Positions 15,851 to 22,979 of a stretch of DNA of 64,000 bases are shown piece after piece. The position numbers and the translations under genes are program-made. The notes beneath the pieces were generated by a model. That model was not told the origin of the DNA, did no database searches, and saw only the letters and a program-made list of their open reading frames with translations. The DNA is taken from contig JBAZZY010000003.1 of assembly GCA_041658565.1 (NCBI GenBank), positions 1-64,000 of the forward strand, written 5' to 3'. This stretch comes from Actinomycetota bacterium (GTDB lineage: Bacteria; Actinomycetota; AC-67). Each line of letters opens with the position of its first letter. Within the stretch, counting starts at the first letter, position 1.

Positions 15851-17563
15851 GTGCCGTCCGGAACACGATTGGGACCCGCGGAGCGCGCGGCCTCGCTTGC
15901 CCGCTTGAACTCAGAGGTCTTCGACGTTGTCGTGGTCGGCGGCGGTGTGGTCGGGGCCGGGGCCGCGCTGGACGCCGCGACTCGTGGGTTGTCGGTAGGT
16001 CTGCTCGAGATGCGAGACATCGCCGCGGGAACCTCCAGCAGGTCGAGCAAGCTGATCCATGGCGGGCTGCGCTACTTGGAGCAGTTTGAGTTCGGCCTTG
16101 TCCGCGAGGCTCTGCGGGAGCGCAGTTTGCTCCTTACGCGTCTGGCTCCGCACTTGGTTCGACCTATCTCGTTCCTGTATCCGTTGCAACACCGCTGGGA
16201 GCGCCCGTACGTCGGCGCTGGATTGCTGCTGTACGACACGCTCGGCGGCGCGCGCGCGCTTCCGCGCCATCGTCACCTGTCGCGCGCGCGCGCCCTTCGG
16301 TCCGCCCCGGGCCTGCGCTCCGACGCGCTGGTCGGGGCCGTTCGCTACTACGACGCCTCGGTGGACGACGCTCGATTCACCGTCGCGCTCGCGCGCACCG
16401 CCGCTGCACACGGTGCCGCCGTCGCGACGCGCACCGAGGTCACCGGTTTTCTGCGCGAGGGCGAGCACGTAGTCGGCGTGCACGCCGTGGATCTCGAGAC
16501 CGGCGCGAAGATCGAAGTGCGCGCGCGCCAGGTGCTGAACGCGACCGGCGTGTGGACCGACGACGTGCAGCGCTTGGTCACCGAGCGCGGGACGTTGCGG
16601 GTGCGCGCGTCCAAGGGGATTCACTTGGTCGTGCCGCGCGATAGGTTCCACTCGGACACCGGATTGATCATGCGCACGGAAAAGAGCGTGCTGTTTGTGA
16701 TTCCGTGGGGGCGGCACTGGATCATCGGCACCACCGACACCGAGTGGAACCTCGACAAGGCGCACCCGGCCGCGAGCAGTGCCGACATCGACTACATCCT
16801 CGAGCACGTGAACCGTGTCTTCGCGACGCCGCTTACGCGCGAGGATGTCGAGGGTGTGTTCGCAGGTCTGCGACCGTTGCTCTCGGGCGAGTCGGAGGCG
16901 ACCAGCCGATTGTCGCGCGAGCACCGCGTCGCGCATCCGGTCCCGGGTCTCGCGGTGATTGCCGGAGGGAAGTTCACGACCTATCGAGTGATGGCCAAGG
17001 ACTTGGTGGACGCGGCTGCGCGCTCGCTCGGCGTGAACGTGCCCGAGTCGTGCACGGAAGACGTCCCGCTCGTCGGCGCTGAGGGTTTCCGCGCCGTGTG
17101 GAACGAACGACGTCGCATCGCGCGCGCGCACGACCTGCACGTTGCGCGCGTCGAGCATTTGCTTGGTCGCTACGGGACGGCGATCGACGAAGTGCTCGCG
17201 CTTGCGCTGGAGCGACCCGAACTACGTGAGCCGATCTCCGGCGCGCCCGACTATCTGTGCGTCGAGGCGGTGTATGCGGCGAGCCATGAGGGCGCGCGCC
17301 ACTTAGAGGACGTGCTCACCCGGCGCACGCGGATCTCGGTCGAAACCTGGGACCGCGGCGTGGAGTGCGCCGAACCAGTGGCGCACTTGATTGCTCCGGT
17401 GCTTGGCTGGGGTGATGAGCAGATCGAGCGCGAAGTGCGCGCGTACTTGTTGCGAGTTGCCGCTGAACGCGAGTCCCAGGCCGAGCCCGACGACCACACC
17501 GCCGACGCTGCGCGCCTGGGCGCGCCCGACGTGGTTCCGGTGGTCCCGACCGAGCGGGATTAG
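15851..17563 (+). CDS. glpD: Glycerol-3-phosphate dehydrogenase (FAD, quinone-linked)
   Basis: This membrane-associated flavoenzyme oxidises sn-glycerol-3-phosphate to dihydroxyacetone phosphate and passes electrons to the quinone pool, probably the menaquinone made by the men cluster at the right end of the window. The FAD Rossmann motif is 'DVVVVGGGVVGAGAALDAATRGLSVGLLEMRDIAAGTSSRSSKLIHGGLRYL' near residue 25. Further motifs are 'ASKGIHLVVPRDRF', 'IPWGRHWIIGTTDTEWN' and 'VIAGGKFTTYRVMAKDLVD', followed by the C-terminal helical domain. The start is GTG 15851 with GGAGG five bases upstream. It is 570 residues, normal for GlpD. The end overlaps the convergent small membrane gene by four bases. 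Confidence 0.93.
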   Translation: MPSGTRLGPAERAASLARLNSEVFDVVVVGGGVVGAGAALDAATRGLSVGLLEMRDIAAGTSSRSSKLIHGGLRYLEQFEFGLVREALRERSLLLTRLAPHLVRPISFLYPLQHRWERPYVGAGLLLYDTLGGARALPRHRHLSRARALRSAPGLRSDALVGAVRYYDASVDDARFTVALARTAAAHGAAVATRTEVTGFLREGEHVVGVHAVDLETGAKIEVRARQVLNATGVWTDDVQRLVTERGTLRVRASKGIHLVVPRDRFHSDTGLIMRTEKSVLFVIPWGRHWIIGTTDTEWNLDKAHPAASSADIDYILEHVNRVFATPLTREDVEGVFAGLRPLLSGESEATSRLSREHRVAHPVPGLAVIAGGKFTTYRVMAKDLVDAAARSLGVNVPESCTEDVPLVGAEGFRAVWNERRRIARAHDLHVARVEHLLGRYGTAIDEVLALALERPELREPISGAPDYLCVEAVYAASHEGARHLEDVLTRRTRISVETWDRGVECAEPVAHLIAPVLGWGDEQIEREVRAYLLRVAAERESQAEPDDHTADAARLGAPDVVPVVPTERD

Positions 17564-17802
17564 GCGCGCGGGCGCCGGCGCGCGCGCAGCATGTGGACGA
17601 ACCCACCCACGAGCATGACCAGACCGACCGCCAGGGTGGCAAACACCGTCACCCGATGCGCTGCCGCGTTGATCGGCCCGCAGGAGCTGCACGCCGGCAC
17701 CACGATCAGGGTTCGCAGCGAGGTCCCCACCATGAACAACCCTGCGACGATCGCCAGGATTGCACCGGAGGTGGCGGCGCGCGCGGGTGTCTTCCCTTCC
17801 AT
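17560..17802 (-). CDS. Small membrane protein with CxxC, unknown
   Basis: This is an 80-residue protein starting MEGKTPARAA. It has hydrophobic segments at about residues 12-32 and 52-72, joined by a loop containing 'VPACSSCGPINAAAHR', and a strongly basic tail. The two-helix hairpin with an exposed CxxC could bind a metal or take part in thiol chemistry, but no family is recognised. It is convergent with glpD (four-base overlap) and its 5' side abuts the tRNA gene promoter region. Confidence 0.55.
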   Translation of the reverse strand: MEGKTPARAATSGAILAIVAGLFMVGTSLRTLIVVPACSSCGPINAAAHRVTVFATLAVGLVMLVGGFVHMLRARRRPRA

Positions 17803-17865
17803 GGGCCGCAACGATACGGCACCGGGGTGGATCCCGGCGCGCGCTGATAGTCTGGCGACCGAGCA

Positions 17866-17939
17866 GGGCCCGTAGCTCAAGTGGTCAGAGCAGCGGACTC
17901 ATAATCCGTTGGTTCCAGGTTCGAGCCCTGGCGGGCCCA
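17866..17939 (+). tRNA. tRNA with CAU anticodon, probably tRNA-Ile2 (lysidine type)
   Basis: This is a complete 74-nt cloverleaf: acceptor GGGCCCG/CGGGCCC, D arm GCTC/GAGC, anticodon stem-loop with CTCATAA, T arm CCAGG-TTCGAGC-CCTGG, and discriminator A. The anticodon CAT fits either elongator tRNA-Met or tRNA-Ile whose C34 is changed to lysidine by TilS. C4-G69 and C5-G68, determinants of TilS recognition in E. coli, are present, and the 'GTGGTCAGAGCAG' D-loop resembles E. coli tRNA-Ile2, so I favour Ile2. CCA is not encoded. A -10-like GATAGT sits about 20 bases upstream. Confidence 0.9.
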
Positions 17940-18316
17940 CTGATCTGATAAGAAACCGGCGTAGTTCGAACTCCAGGGTCAACCGAAGTACAAGGAGTCT
18001 GGGGTATCGCACCGGTGTCATCGAAGCGGGTTGCGTTCGGGCTTTCGTGATCGTGACAAGGAGATCCAGGCCCTGGTCCTAGGTGAGTCGCCGTGCTCAG
18101 ACGTGTCCATTGTGAAGGTGTCCGCGTTACCGGGGGAAGCTCACTGGTGCACTGTTTGCGATTAGGTTGGTGCACAATTCATGATCGCCTAAATTTGCCA
18201 CCCATTTCACCTGCGACTAGTCATTTATCGGGGCGTCTGTAGTGAGTTCTCTTCAGAACGGGTGAGGCCCGGTCGATACGCCTGAGTAAGGGGGCCGTTC
18301 GTCGAAGAGGGGATTG
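17940..18316. other. 377-bp intergenic region
   Basis: No convincing reading frame is present. Near the right end are a small hairpin (GTTCT-CTTC-AGAAC) and a GGCCC...GGGCC pairing just before the CAP-protein gene, which could form a structured 5' leader. I could not match it to a known riboswitch. Confidence 0.4.
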
Positions 18317-18775
18317 ATGATCTTGGGACGGTTCGCACGGCGCTCAGGGACATCCGCGCTCCTAGCGTTCGCGCTCCTGCTGTTTCCGGTGACGGCGTCG
18401 CATGCCAGAGCCCAGACCGCTGCCAACGCGGAACGGCAGATGTTCGGTTACGTCAGCACGGTTCGTGCGAACTACGGCAAGCGCGCGGTTGTGCTCAGCA
18501 CAGGGCTGTCGGATGTCGCTCGGCGGCACAGCCGCGCGATGCGTGACAGGGGTCGGATCTACCACAGCAACCTGCCGTATCTGATCCGCTCGTACAGCTG
18601 GACGCGCGCGGGAGAGAACGTCGGCCGCGGCCCGACCGTGCTTGCCATCCATCGCGCTTTCTGGTCCTCATCCACGCATCGCGCGGTTCTGCTCAACTCA
18701 TACTGGCGTAAGGCGGGGATCGGCGTCGTATGGAACGGCTCGACCGCATACGTCACCGAGATCTTCACCAACTAG
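18317..18775 (+). CDS. Secreted CAP/SCP-domain protein
   Basis: This 152-residue exported protein starts MILGRFARRSGTSALLAFALLLFPVTASHARA, a clear signal peptide with an A-x-A-type cleavage site. The mature part is a compact CAP domain (CRISP/antigen 5/PR-1 fold): 'NAERQMFGYVSTVRANYGKRAVVLSTGLSDVARRHSRAMRDRGRIYHSN', 'AGENVGRG' and 'HRAVLLNSYWRKAGIGVVW', including the two conserved histidines. Bacterial CAP proteins are envelope proteins of mostly unknown role. Start ATG 18317 follows AGGGGA at a short distance. It converges with the sortase gene, the stop codons overlapping, within the interval flanked by tRNA copies. Confidence 0.85.
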   Translation: MILGRFARRSGTSALLAFALLLFPVTASHARAQTAANAERQMFGYVSTVRANYGKRAVVLSTGLSDVARRHSRAMRDRGRIYHSNLPYLIRSYSWTRAGENVGRGPTVLAIHRAFWSSSTHRAVLLNSYWRKAGIGVVWNGSTAYVTEIFTN

Positions 18776-19446
18776 CGCGCGCGTATCGGCACCGAGGTGA
18801 TGGTCTCCGGGGGAAGCAGGTCACCCCACACGACCAGGCGCTGGCGTGAGGTGAACTTGGGCGTGCACGTCGTCAAGGCGAGGCGCGCGCGCGCCGTGGA
18901 GGACGGATCGCCGCGCAGCACCCAGACGTCATCGGGACCGACCACGGTCGAGTCGGTTATGCGGTAGCGAAGCGCTCCGCTCTGATCGATGAGCGTCACG
19001 ACGTCGCCGCGGAGGACGCGGTTCAGGTCAAGGAACGGCGAGCCCCACCCGTTGCGGTGCGCGGCGATCGCGATGACGCCGTCCTGACCGGGGAACGCAG
19101 CGCCGGGGTAATGGCCGGGTCCCTTCGCCAAGCTCTTCTCGCTGATGCCTTCCACCACGATCAGATCCAGATCGATCGAGGGAATCTTCAGGCGTGCCAC
19201 GGTAGCGCCTTCCTTGACGGTGGATGGCGCAGGGGCAGCGTCGGTGTGGACGACGGGAAGCGACGACGGGAATCTGTGCGCCAGCGCGCGCTGACTCGCG
19301 CGCGCTGACCTATCCGAGCCGACCACTTTCGCGACCTGCGCACCAGCCAGGATGATCGATGCTGCGAAGAGCAGGGTGGACAGGCGGCGGGCAGCGACCC
19401 GCGCATTCACGCGTGGGTCGCTTGGTGGTTGTCCTATCGGTTGCAT
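18772..19446 (-). CDS. Class E sortase
   Basis: This cysteine transpeptidase anchors surface proteins to the cell wall. The 224-residue chain has an N-terminal membrane anchor (residues about 22-44) and a sortase barrel from 'VARLKIPSIDLDLIVVEGISEKSLAKGPGHYPG'. The catalytic His lies in 'VIAIAAHRNGWGSPF', the catalytic Cys in 'LALTTCTPKF', and the Arg in 'SRQRLVVWG'. The T-x-T-C-x-P context is typical of actinobacterial class E enzymes, which prefer LAXTG signals. The gene directly upstream in the same operon ends in LARTG, an apt substrate: its stop codon immediately precedes this ATG, so the two are coupled. Confidence 0.9.
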   Translation of the reverse strand: MQPIGQPPSDPRVNARVAARRLSTLLFAASIILAGAQVAKVVGSDRSARASQRALAHRFPSSLPVVHTDAAPAPSTVKEGATVARLKIPSIDLDLIVVEGISEKSLAKGPGHYPGAAFPGQDGVIAIAAHRNGWGSPFLDLNRVLRGDVVTLIDQSGALRYRITDSTVVGPDDVWVLRGDPSSTARARLALTTCTPKFTSRQRLVVWGDLLPPETITSVPIRAR

Positions 19447-20316
19447 CTATCGCGTGGGTCGCTTCCGGCCGGCGACGCGGAGCAGTCCTGACGCCAGCAA
19501 GAGCAATCCGGCGATGAGCAGCCAACCCATACCGAGTCCGGTCCGGGCCAGGCTGTCGCTCACTGCGAAAGCACCGAGCACCCCACCGGAGGTCGAGCGA
19601 CGGTATGTCACGCCGAGGACTTCGACATCGTCCGGGCCGGCGATCTCGTTGGCCAAGAGGCGCACATAGGTCACGCCGAGGATCTCGCTGCCGGGTGGGG
19701 AGAGCGTGATCGAATGGAGGGCCTTGAACGTGCTTCCGCGCACCGTGGTGTCCGCGTCAGGGCTGCAGTTGAGCCAGATGACCTTTGTCTTGCCGCCGTT
19801 GCCGGGGCGGTCATCGCGCGCCGTGGTCACACGTACGTGGTAGCCCTGCTGATCCTGCGCTTCGAAGCCTGAAAGAACTTCGGTTAGGTCGTACGTGCGT
19901 GAGGTCTGGTAGCCCTTCGATGAGGAGGCGATCGTGACGCTGTCGGTGCCGATCACCTGGGTACCGGTGGGGGGCTGGAGCGTGATCGTCAGGTTGAGCG
20001 TGCCCGCGCGAAACCCAAAGAAGTCGACTCGGAAGATGCATCCAGGCTTGGGGTCGTTGCTGGCGTCCGGAGCGTCCTGCGGCGCGGAAACCTTGATAGT
20101 TCCGGAATTCGCGGTGGCACTCTTACCGTTGGTGCTCTTGGTTGAGTCGGCGTTCGGGCGCTTGTTGGCCTTGTTCGAGTTGGGATTGGGAGCGTTCTCT
20201 TTGGGCGCGCTGCTGCCTTTTCCCTGCCCGTAGCTGTCGGCGGTGCCCAGAGACAGGGCCAACATGGTAGCCATCGCGAGCACAGCTAGCATCTTTCTGA
20301 TCGGTGACATAGTCAC
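19447..20316 (-). CDS. Cell-wall-anchored protein with LARTG sorting signal
   Basis: This is a 289-residue surface protein. The signal peptide is MLAVLAMATMLALSLGTADSYG, followed by a Ser/Asn/Lys-rich low-complexity linker (about 30-80). A beta-rich domain starts at 'GCIFRVDFFGFRAGTLNLTITLQPPTGTQVIGTDSVTI'. A short internal duplication occurs ('ILGVTYVRL' and 'VLGVTYRRS'). The C-terminus has the sorting pattern LARTG, a hydrophobic helix (MGWLLIAGLLLLASGLLRVAG) and a basic KRPTR tail. LAXTG is the known class E sortase signal, and the sortase follows with no gap. The start may be GTG 20316, better spaced from AAGGG, or ATG 20310. Confidence 0.8.
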   Translation of the reverse strand: MTMSPIRKMLAVLAMATMLALSLGTADSYGQGKGSSAPKENAPNPNSNKANKRPNADSTKSTNGKSATANSGTIKVSAPQDAPDASNDPKPGCIFRVDFFGFRAGTLNLTITLQPPTGTQVIGTDSVTIASSSKGYQTSRTYDLTEVLSGFEAQDQQGYHVRVTTARDDRPGNGGKTKVIWLNCSPDADTTVRGSTFKALHSITLSPPGSEILGVTYVRLLANEIAGPDDVEVLGVTYRRSTSGGVLGAFAVSDSLARTGLGMGWLLIAGLLLLASGLLRVAGRKRPTR

Positions 20317-20378
20317 GCTACCCTTCGATTGGGGGGGGTCAGTCAGGACTAATTACGAAACGCATCCTGGTCGCTTCG

Positions 20379-20407
20379 CGTCACCCGGGCGTCACCCGGG
20401 CGTCACC
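20379..20407. repeat. Short tandem repeat GCGTCACCCGG
   Basis: The 11-base unit occurs two and a half times in a row (20379-20407), about 65 bases upstream of the start of the LARTG protein gene on the other strand. It could be a regulator-binding array for the sortase operon or simple slippage. Confidence 0.45.
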
Positions 20408-20584
20408 ACCGGACTGCGTAGCACCCTCCTCGCGGGGCGGGCGGTGGTTCGTGGCATCGCGCGTGGCGTGGCGTGGGACACGCAGGCATCTATCTTGGGA
20501 ACGGATGGTTCATCCATTCCTCGGGGAGCAGAGCGGGCGTGAGCATCGATCAGTTGGCGGACGGGTTCTGGCGGATTCCTTCGT

Positions 20585-20884
20585 GTGGGGGCGCCGCCTG
20601 ATCCCGACACCGACAACGATGGCGTGCTCGATGGGCCGGACAACTGCAAGTTCACTCCCAACACGGATCAGAAGGATGCCGACGAGGTGAAGGTGCACCA
20701 GACCGACCCGCGCGCCCCCGACACCGACGGCGACCTATTCGGTGACGGGAACGAGGTGGAGCGTGGGAGCAACCCGAAGAACCCATTCAGCATCCCGGGA
20801 CCCACGGGGCCGATCATCGCACCGGTGCCGCCGCCCAGTGACCAGATGCCCATAACCGACGACCTGGATCCTCTGTTCCCATAG
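20585..20884 (+). pseudogene. Thrombospondin type-3 repeat protein fragment
   Basis: The frame encodes 'DPDTDNDGVLDGPDNCKFTPNTDQKDAD' and 'PRAPDTDGDLFGDGNEVERGSNPKNPF', two Asp-rich calcium-binding thrombospondin type-3-like repeats, followed by a Pro-rich tail. Such repeats belong to exported proteins, yet no signal peptide precedes them. An in-frame TGA lies shortly upstream of the GTG at 20585, and a different frame (from a GTG near 20538) runs into a stop at about 20600. A frameshifted or 5'-deleted gene is the simplest reading. It might still be expressed as a 99-residue fragment. Confidence 0.55.
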
Positions 20885-20920
20885 GTAAGTCGCGCGCGCG
20901 CGCTGCTAGCATCGAGAGCG

Positions 20921-21013
20921 GGGCCCGTAGCTCAAGTGGTTGCCCGTAGCTCAAGTGGTCAGAGCAGCGGACTCATAGTCCGTTGGTTCCAGGTTCGAGC
21001 CCTGGCGGGCCCA
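20921..21013 (+). pseudogene. Damaged second copy of the CAU tRNA with 19-nt 5' duplication
   Basis: The 3' two-thirds are nearly identical to the tRNA at 17866-17939, but the anticodon loop reads CTCATAG. An 18-nt block (GCCCGTAGCTCAAGTGGT) occurs twice, at 20923-20940 and 20942-20959, so the gene is 93 nt instead of 74. If transcription product were trimmed at the inner copy, the first two acceptor pairs would be lost. If trimmed at the outer copy, the D-loop carries a 19-nt insertion. It is probably non-functional. The upstream -10-like sequence is also partly shared with the intact copy. Confidence 0.7.
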
Positions 21014-21111
21014 CGGCGAGAGGTTTTCGAGACGTCTTCGAGAGGAAGCCCGAGGCGCCACAGTTTCGCATCGGGGCCGGGCTGTCGTAGCGACCTGGTA
21101 CCGTCCTCGGG

Positions 21112-21483
21112 GTGACTCGCGGGCGAGGACCGGTCCGACGCCGCTGGCGTGATTACGAGACGCCGGCGGGCCATCGTCCGGTACGCGACTTCATCTCTAG
21201 CCTTCCCGAGGGCGATGCCGCCGAGATCGCGGCGGCGATGAAGGAGGTCGCAATGCAGGGATTCGTGCTTGCACGTCACCTCCGGGGGGAAATCTGGGAG
21301 GTTCGCGCTTTCTCGGAGACCAAGGGCTATCGGATTCTGTTTGCTCCAGAGGGCTCGAAGGGGAGGATCCTATTGGCGCTCGACGCATTCGCGAAGAAGA
21401 CACAGAAGACGCCCGAACGGCTGCTGCAGCTCGCGGAGCGCCGGCTTGCCGACTGGCGAAGACGGGGCAAGAGGATGAGGTAA
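21112..21483 (+). CDS. HigB/RelE-like toxin (Gp49-like), second system
   Basis: This 123-residue protein belongs to the phage-derived Gp49-like/HigB toxin family: 'PVRDFISSLPEGDAAEIAAAMKEVAMQGF', then 'RHLRGEIWEVRAFSETKGYRILFAPEGSKGRILLALDAFAKKTQKTPERLLQLAERRLADW'. The E-I-W-E-x-R and Y-R-I-L-F strands and the F-x-K-K-T-Q-K-T-P segment are characteristic. It differs clearly from the first toxin of this window, so this is not a recent duplication. The start is the GTG at 21112; the 5' end is uncertain. The antitoxin gene follows after 65 bases. Confidence 0.8.
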   Translation: MTRGRGPVRRRWRDYETPAGHRPVRDFISSLPEGDAAEIAAAMKEVAMQGFVLARHLRGEIWEVRAFSETKGYRILFAPEGSKGRILLALDAFAKKTQKTPERLLQLAERRLADWRRRGKRMR

Positions 21484-21496
21484 TACCCTTGTGCTG

Positions 21497-21512
21497 ATCT
21501 CACATATGAGAT
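21497..21512. promoter_or_regulatory. Operator-like inverted repeat between toxin and antitoxin
   Basis: ATCTCA-CATA-TGAGAT is a perfect inverted repeat with six-base arms, located in the 65-bp gap between the toxin and the XRE antitoxin. It suggests autoregulation of a promoter specific to the antitoxin. Confidence 0.5.
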
Positions 21513-21548
21513 AGCCTGAGCGGTATACGGCAGAGGAGGAGGACCGCG

Positions 21549-21920
21549 GTGCGGAAGAAGGACTTCCTGGACGAGATCATCGAGGAGCGCACAAGGGCGA
21601 ATCCCCAGTTCCCCGAGCTCGTCGAGGCTGCCCTCGACCGCCGCAAACTTCTTCGCGAGCTGGCATCGGTGCGCGAGGCCGCCGGGATCAGCCAAACCTT
21701 GGTGGCGGCCAAGATGGGCACTTCCCAGTCTGCTGTCGCGCGGATCGAAACGGGCCACGCGGATGTCCGCATGTCCACAGTCGAACGCTACGCCGCGGCG
21801 GTGGGCTCGCGTGTGACTTGGGCTGTCGCCGGCGTGCCGGCACCCCACACGGGGCGAGCAGCCGCCAAGAAGTCCAGGTCGTATCGGCAAGCCGCGGGGA
21901 AGAAACCCAGGCGGGCTTGA
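21549..21920 (+). CDS. XRE-family antitoxin, second system
   Basis: This 123-residue DNA-binding antitoxin has a central helix-turn-helix (residues about 36-75: 'LLRELASVREAAGISQTLVAAKMGTSQSAVARIETGHADVRMSTVERYAAAVGSRVTWAV'). An N-terminal helix 'KDFLDEIIEERTRANPQFPELVEAAL' is the usual toxin-contacting lead-in of HigA-like proteins. The Lys/Arg-rich C-terminus (AAKKSRSYRQAAGKKPRR) is unusual and may add nonspecific DNA affinity. The GTG start at 21549 follows AGAGGAGGA. The separate upstream palindrome suggests it can be made independently of the toxin. Confidence 0.82.
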   Translation: MRKKDFLDEIIEERTRANPQFPELVEAALDRRKLLRELASVREAAGISQTLVAAKMGTSQSAVARIETGHADVRMSTVERYAAAVGSRVTWAVAGVPAPHTGRAAAKKSRSYRQAAGKKPRRA

Positions 21921-22145
21921 ACCAGGCTCTGACTCAAACAACTCTGTTAGGTCATGCCATGCGGACCTGGCGTGAAGCCAAATGTCGAGGGCCTTCCTTG
22001 CGTCCATATCGCGGGCCTCCCTTCCAATCCCAGATGCGGATATCACTTCCCGAGCGAGACCCGAGAGGGGTGGGGATTGGGTCCCTGGCCACCCAGCGCA
22101 GAGGCACCTAACGGCTGTCGATCGTCGGCGCGGCGTTCAATAGGC

Positions 22146-22979
22146 TCATTGGACCGGTCGAAGGCGCGCGCTCATCACCACGGCTCCGTCCCCGAACCGG
22201 GAGTCGAAGACGGCTTGGTCGTTGGGTTCGAACCAGACGACTTCGAGTGCGACCACACCTCGAACCTCGTCTGCGTCGGCGCTCAGCAGGGTTATGCCCC
22301 GCTCTCGAATCAACTCCGTTGCTTCGGTCCGAATCCGTTCCAGCTCGGCGATCGAGCGCCTTCGCTGTACGACGCAGAGTGCTCCACCCCAGACCTCACG
22401 CAACTCAGAAATACGCCCGTCGACTCCTCCGGTGAACGCCACGTTGAGGACGGCTGCGGACACGTCGCCTTCCTGGGTCTGACCGACGGTCCACAGCCCG
22501 GCGAAGTCGGGTTCTGCTTGCGCCGCGGCGATCGCAGCTTGCAGGTTCGCTTCCGTCGTATCCGCCGGACGCGGTCGTTCCCACCCCGCTGCCGGTTCCG
22601 GACAGCCCGGCTGGAGCTCGACGTCGGCGGGGACTTCGGGCTGCTCGTAGGTTCCCGGACGCTCGGTGAGGGCAAAGGTCGCACCGTCGAACGTCCCAAC
22701 CACGCGGTATCTCCCCCAGATCGTGCCGGCCGCGCGCCTCTCGCCGTCGACCATGTCCCAGTTCCAGCCGGCTACGGGAACGCCTCCGCATTGCGGTGGG
22801 AACGAAGACAGAAGGACTCCAAGGCACAGACTGGGGCCGTGTGAGGAGTTCTCGAGAACGGTGGTCGAGACCTCGAAGCGTCGCGACGTGGCCGGGGATT
22901 CGATGGGCGACAAGACCTCGCCGCGCTGGGCGCACGAGGACAGGACCAGCAGGCTCGCGGTGAGCCACATCCGTCTCAT
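22146..22979 (-). CDS. Lipoprotein, unknown
   Basis: This is a 277-residue protein with a short lipoprotein signal (MRRMWLTASLLVLSSC, lipobox L-S-S-C). The mature part contains 'GRYRVVGTFDGATFALTERPGTYEQPEVP' and 'FAGLWTVGQTQEGDVSAAVLNVAFTGGVDGRISELREVWGGALCVVQRRRSIAELERIRTEATELI', an alpha/beta arrangement with four cysteines outside the lipobox. It would be anchored on the outer face of the membrane. I do not recognise the family. No neighbour suggests a job; it sits between the toxin-antitoxin pair and a long non-coding stretch. A doubled ATG (22979 or 22970) leaves three codons in doubt. Confidence 0.65.
   Translation of the reverse strand: MRRMWLTASLLVLSSCAQRGEVLSPIESPATSRRFEVSTTVLENSSHGPSLCLGVLLSSFPPQCGGVPVAGWNWDMVDGERRAAGTIWGRYRVVGTFDGATFALTERPGTYEQPEVPADVELQPGCPEPAAGWERPRPADTTEANLQAAIAAAQAEPDFAGLWTVGQTQEGDVSAAVLNVAFTGGVDGRISELREVWGGALCVVQRRRSIAELERIRTEATELIRERGITLLSADADEVRGVVALEVVWFEPNDQAVFDSRFGDGAVVMSARLRPVQ

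Noticed and set aside
18176..18316. c-di-AMP (ydaO-type) or similar riboswitch before the CAP-protein gene
   Set aside because: Such switches often precede cell-wall genes in Actinobacteria, and some hairpins are present, but the conserved core sequences could not be found.
17866..21013. Classical integrative element with tRNA attachment sites
   Set aside because: Both ends carry most of a tRNA rather than one full copy and one 3' fragment, and there is no integrase or excision gene; kept only as a possible duplication or insertion.
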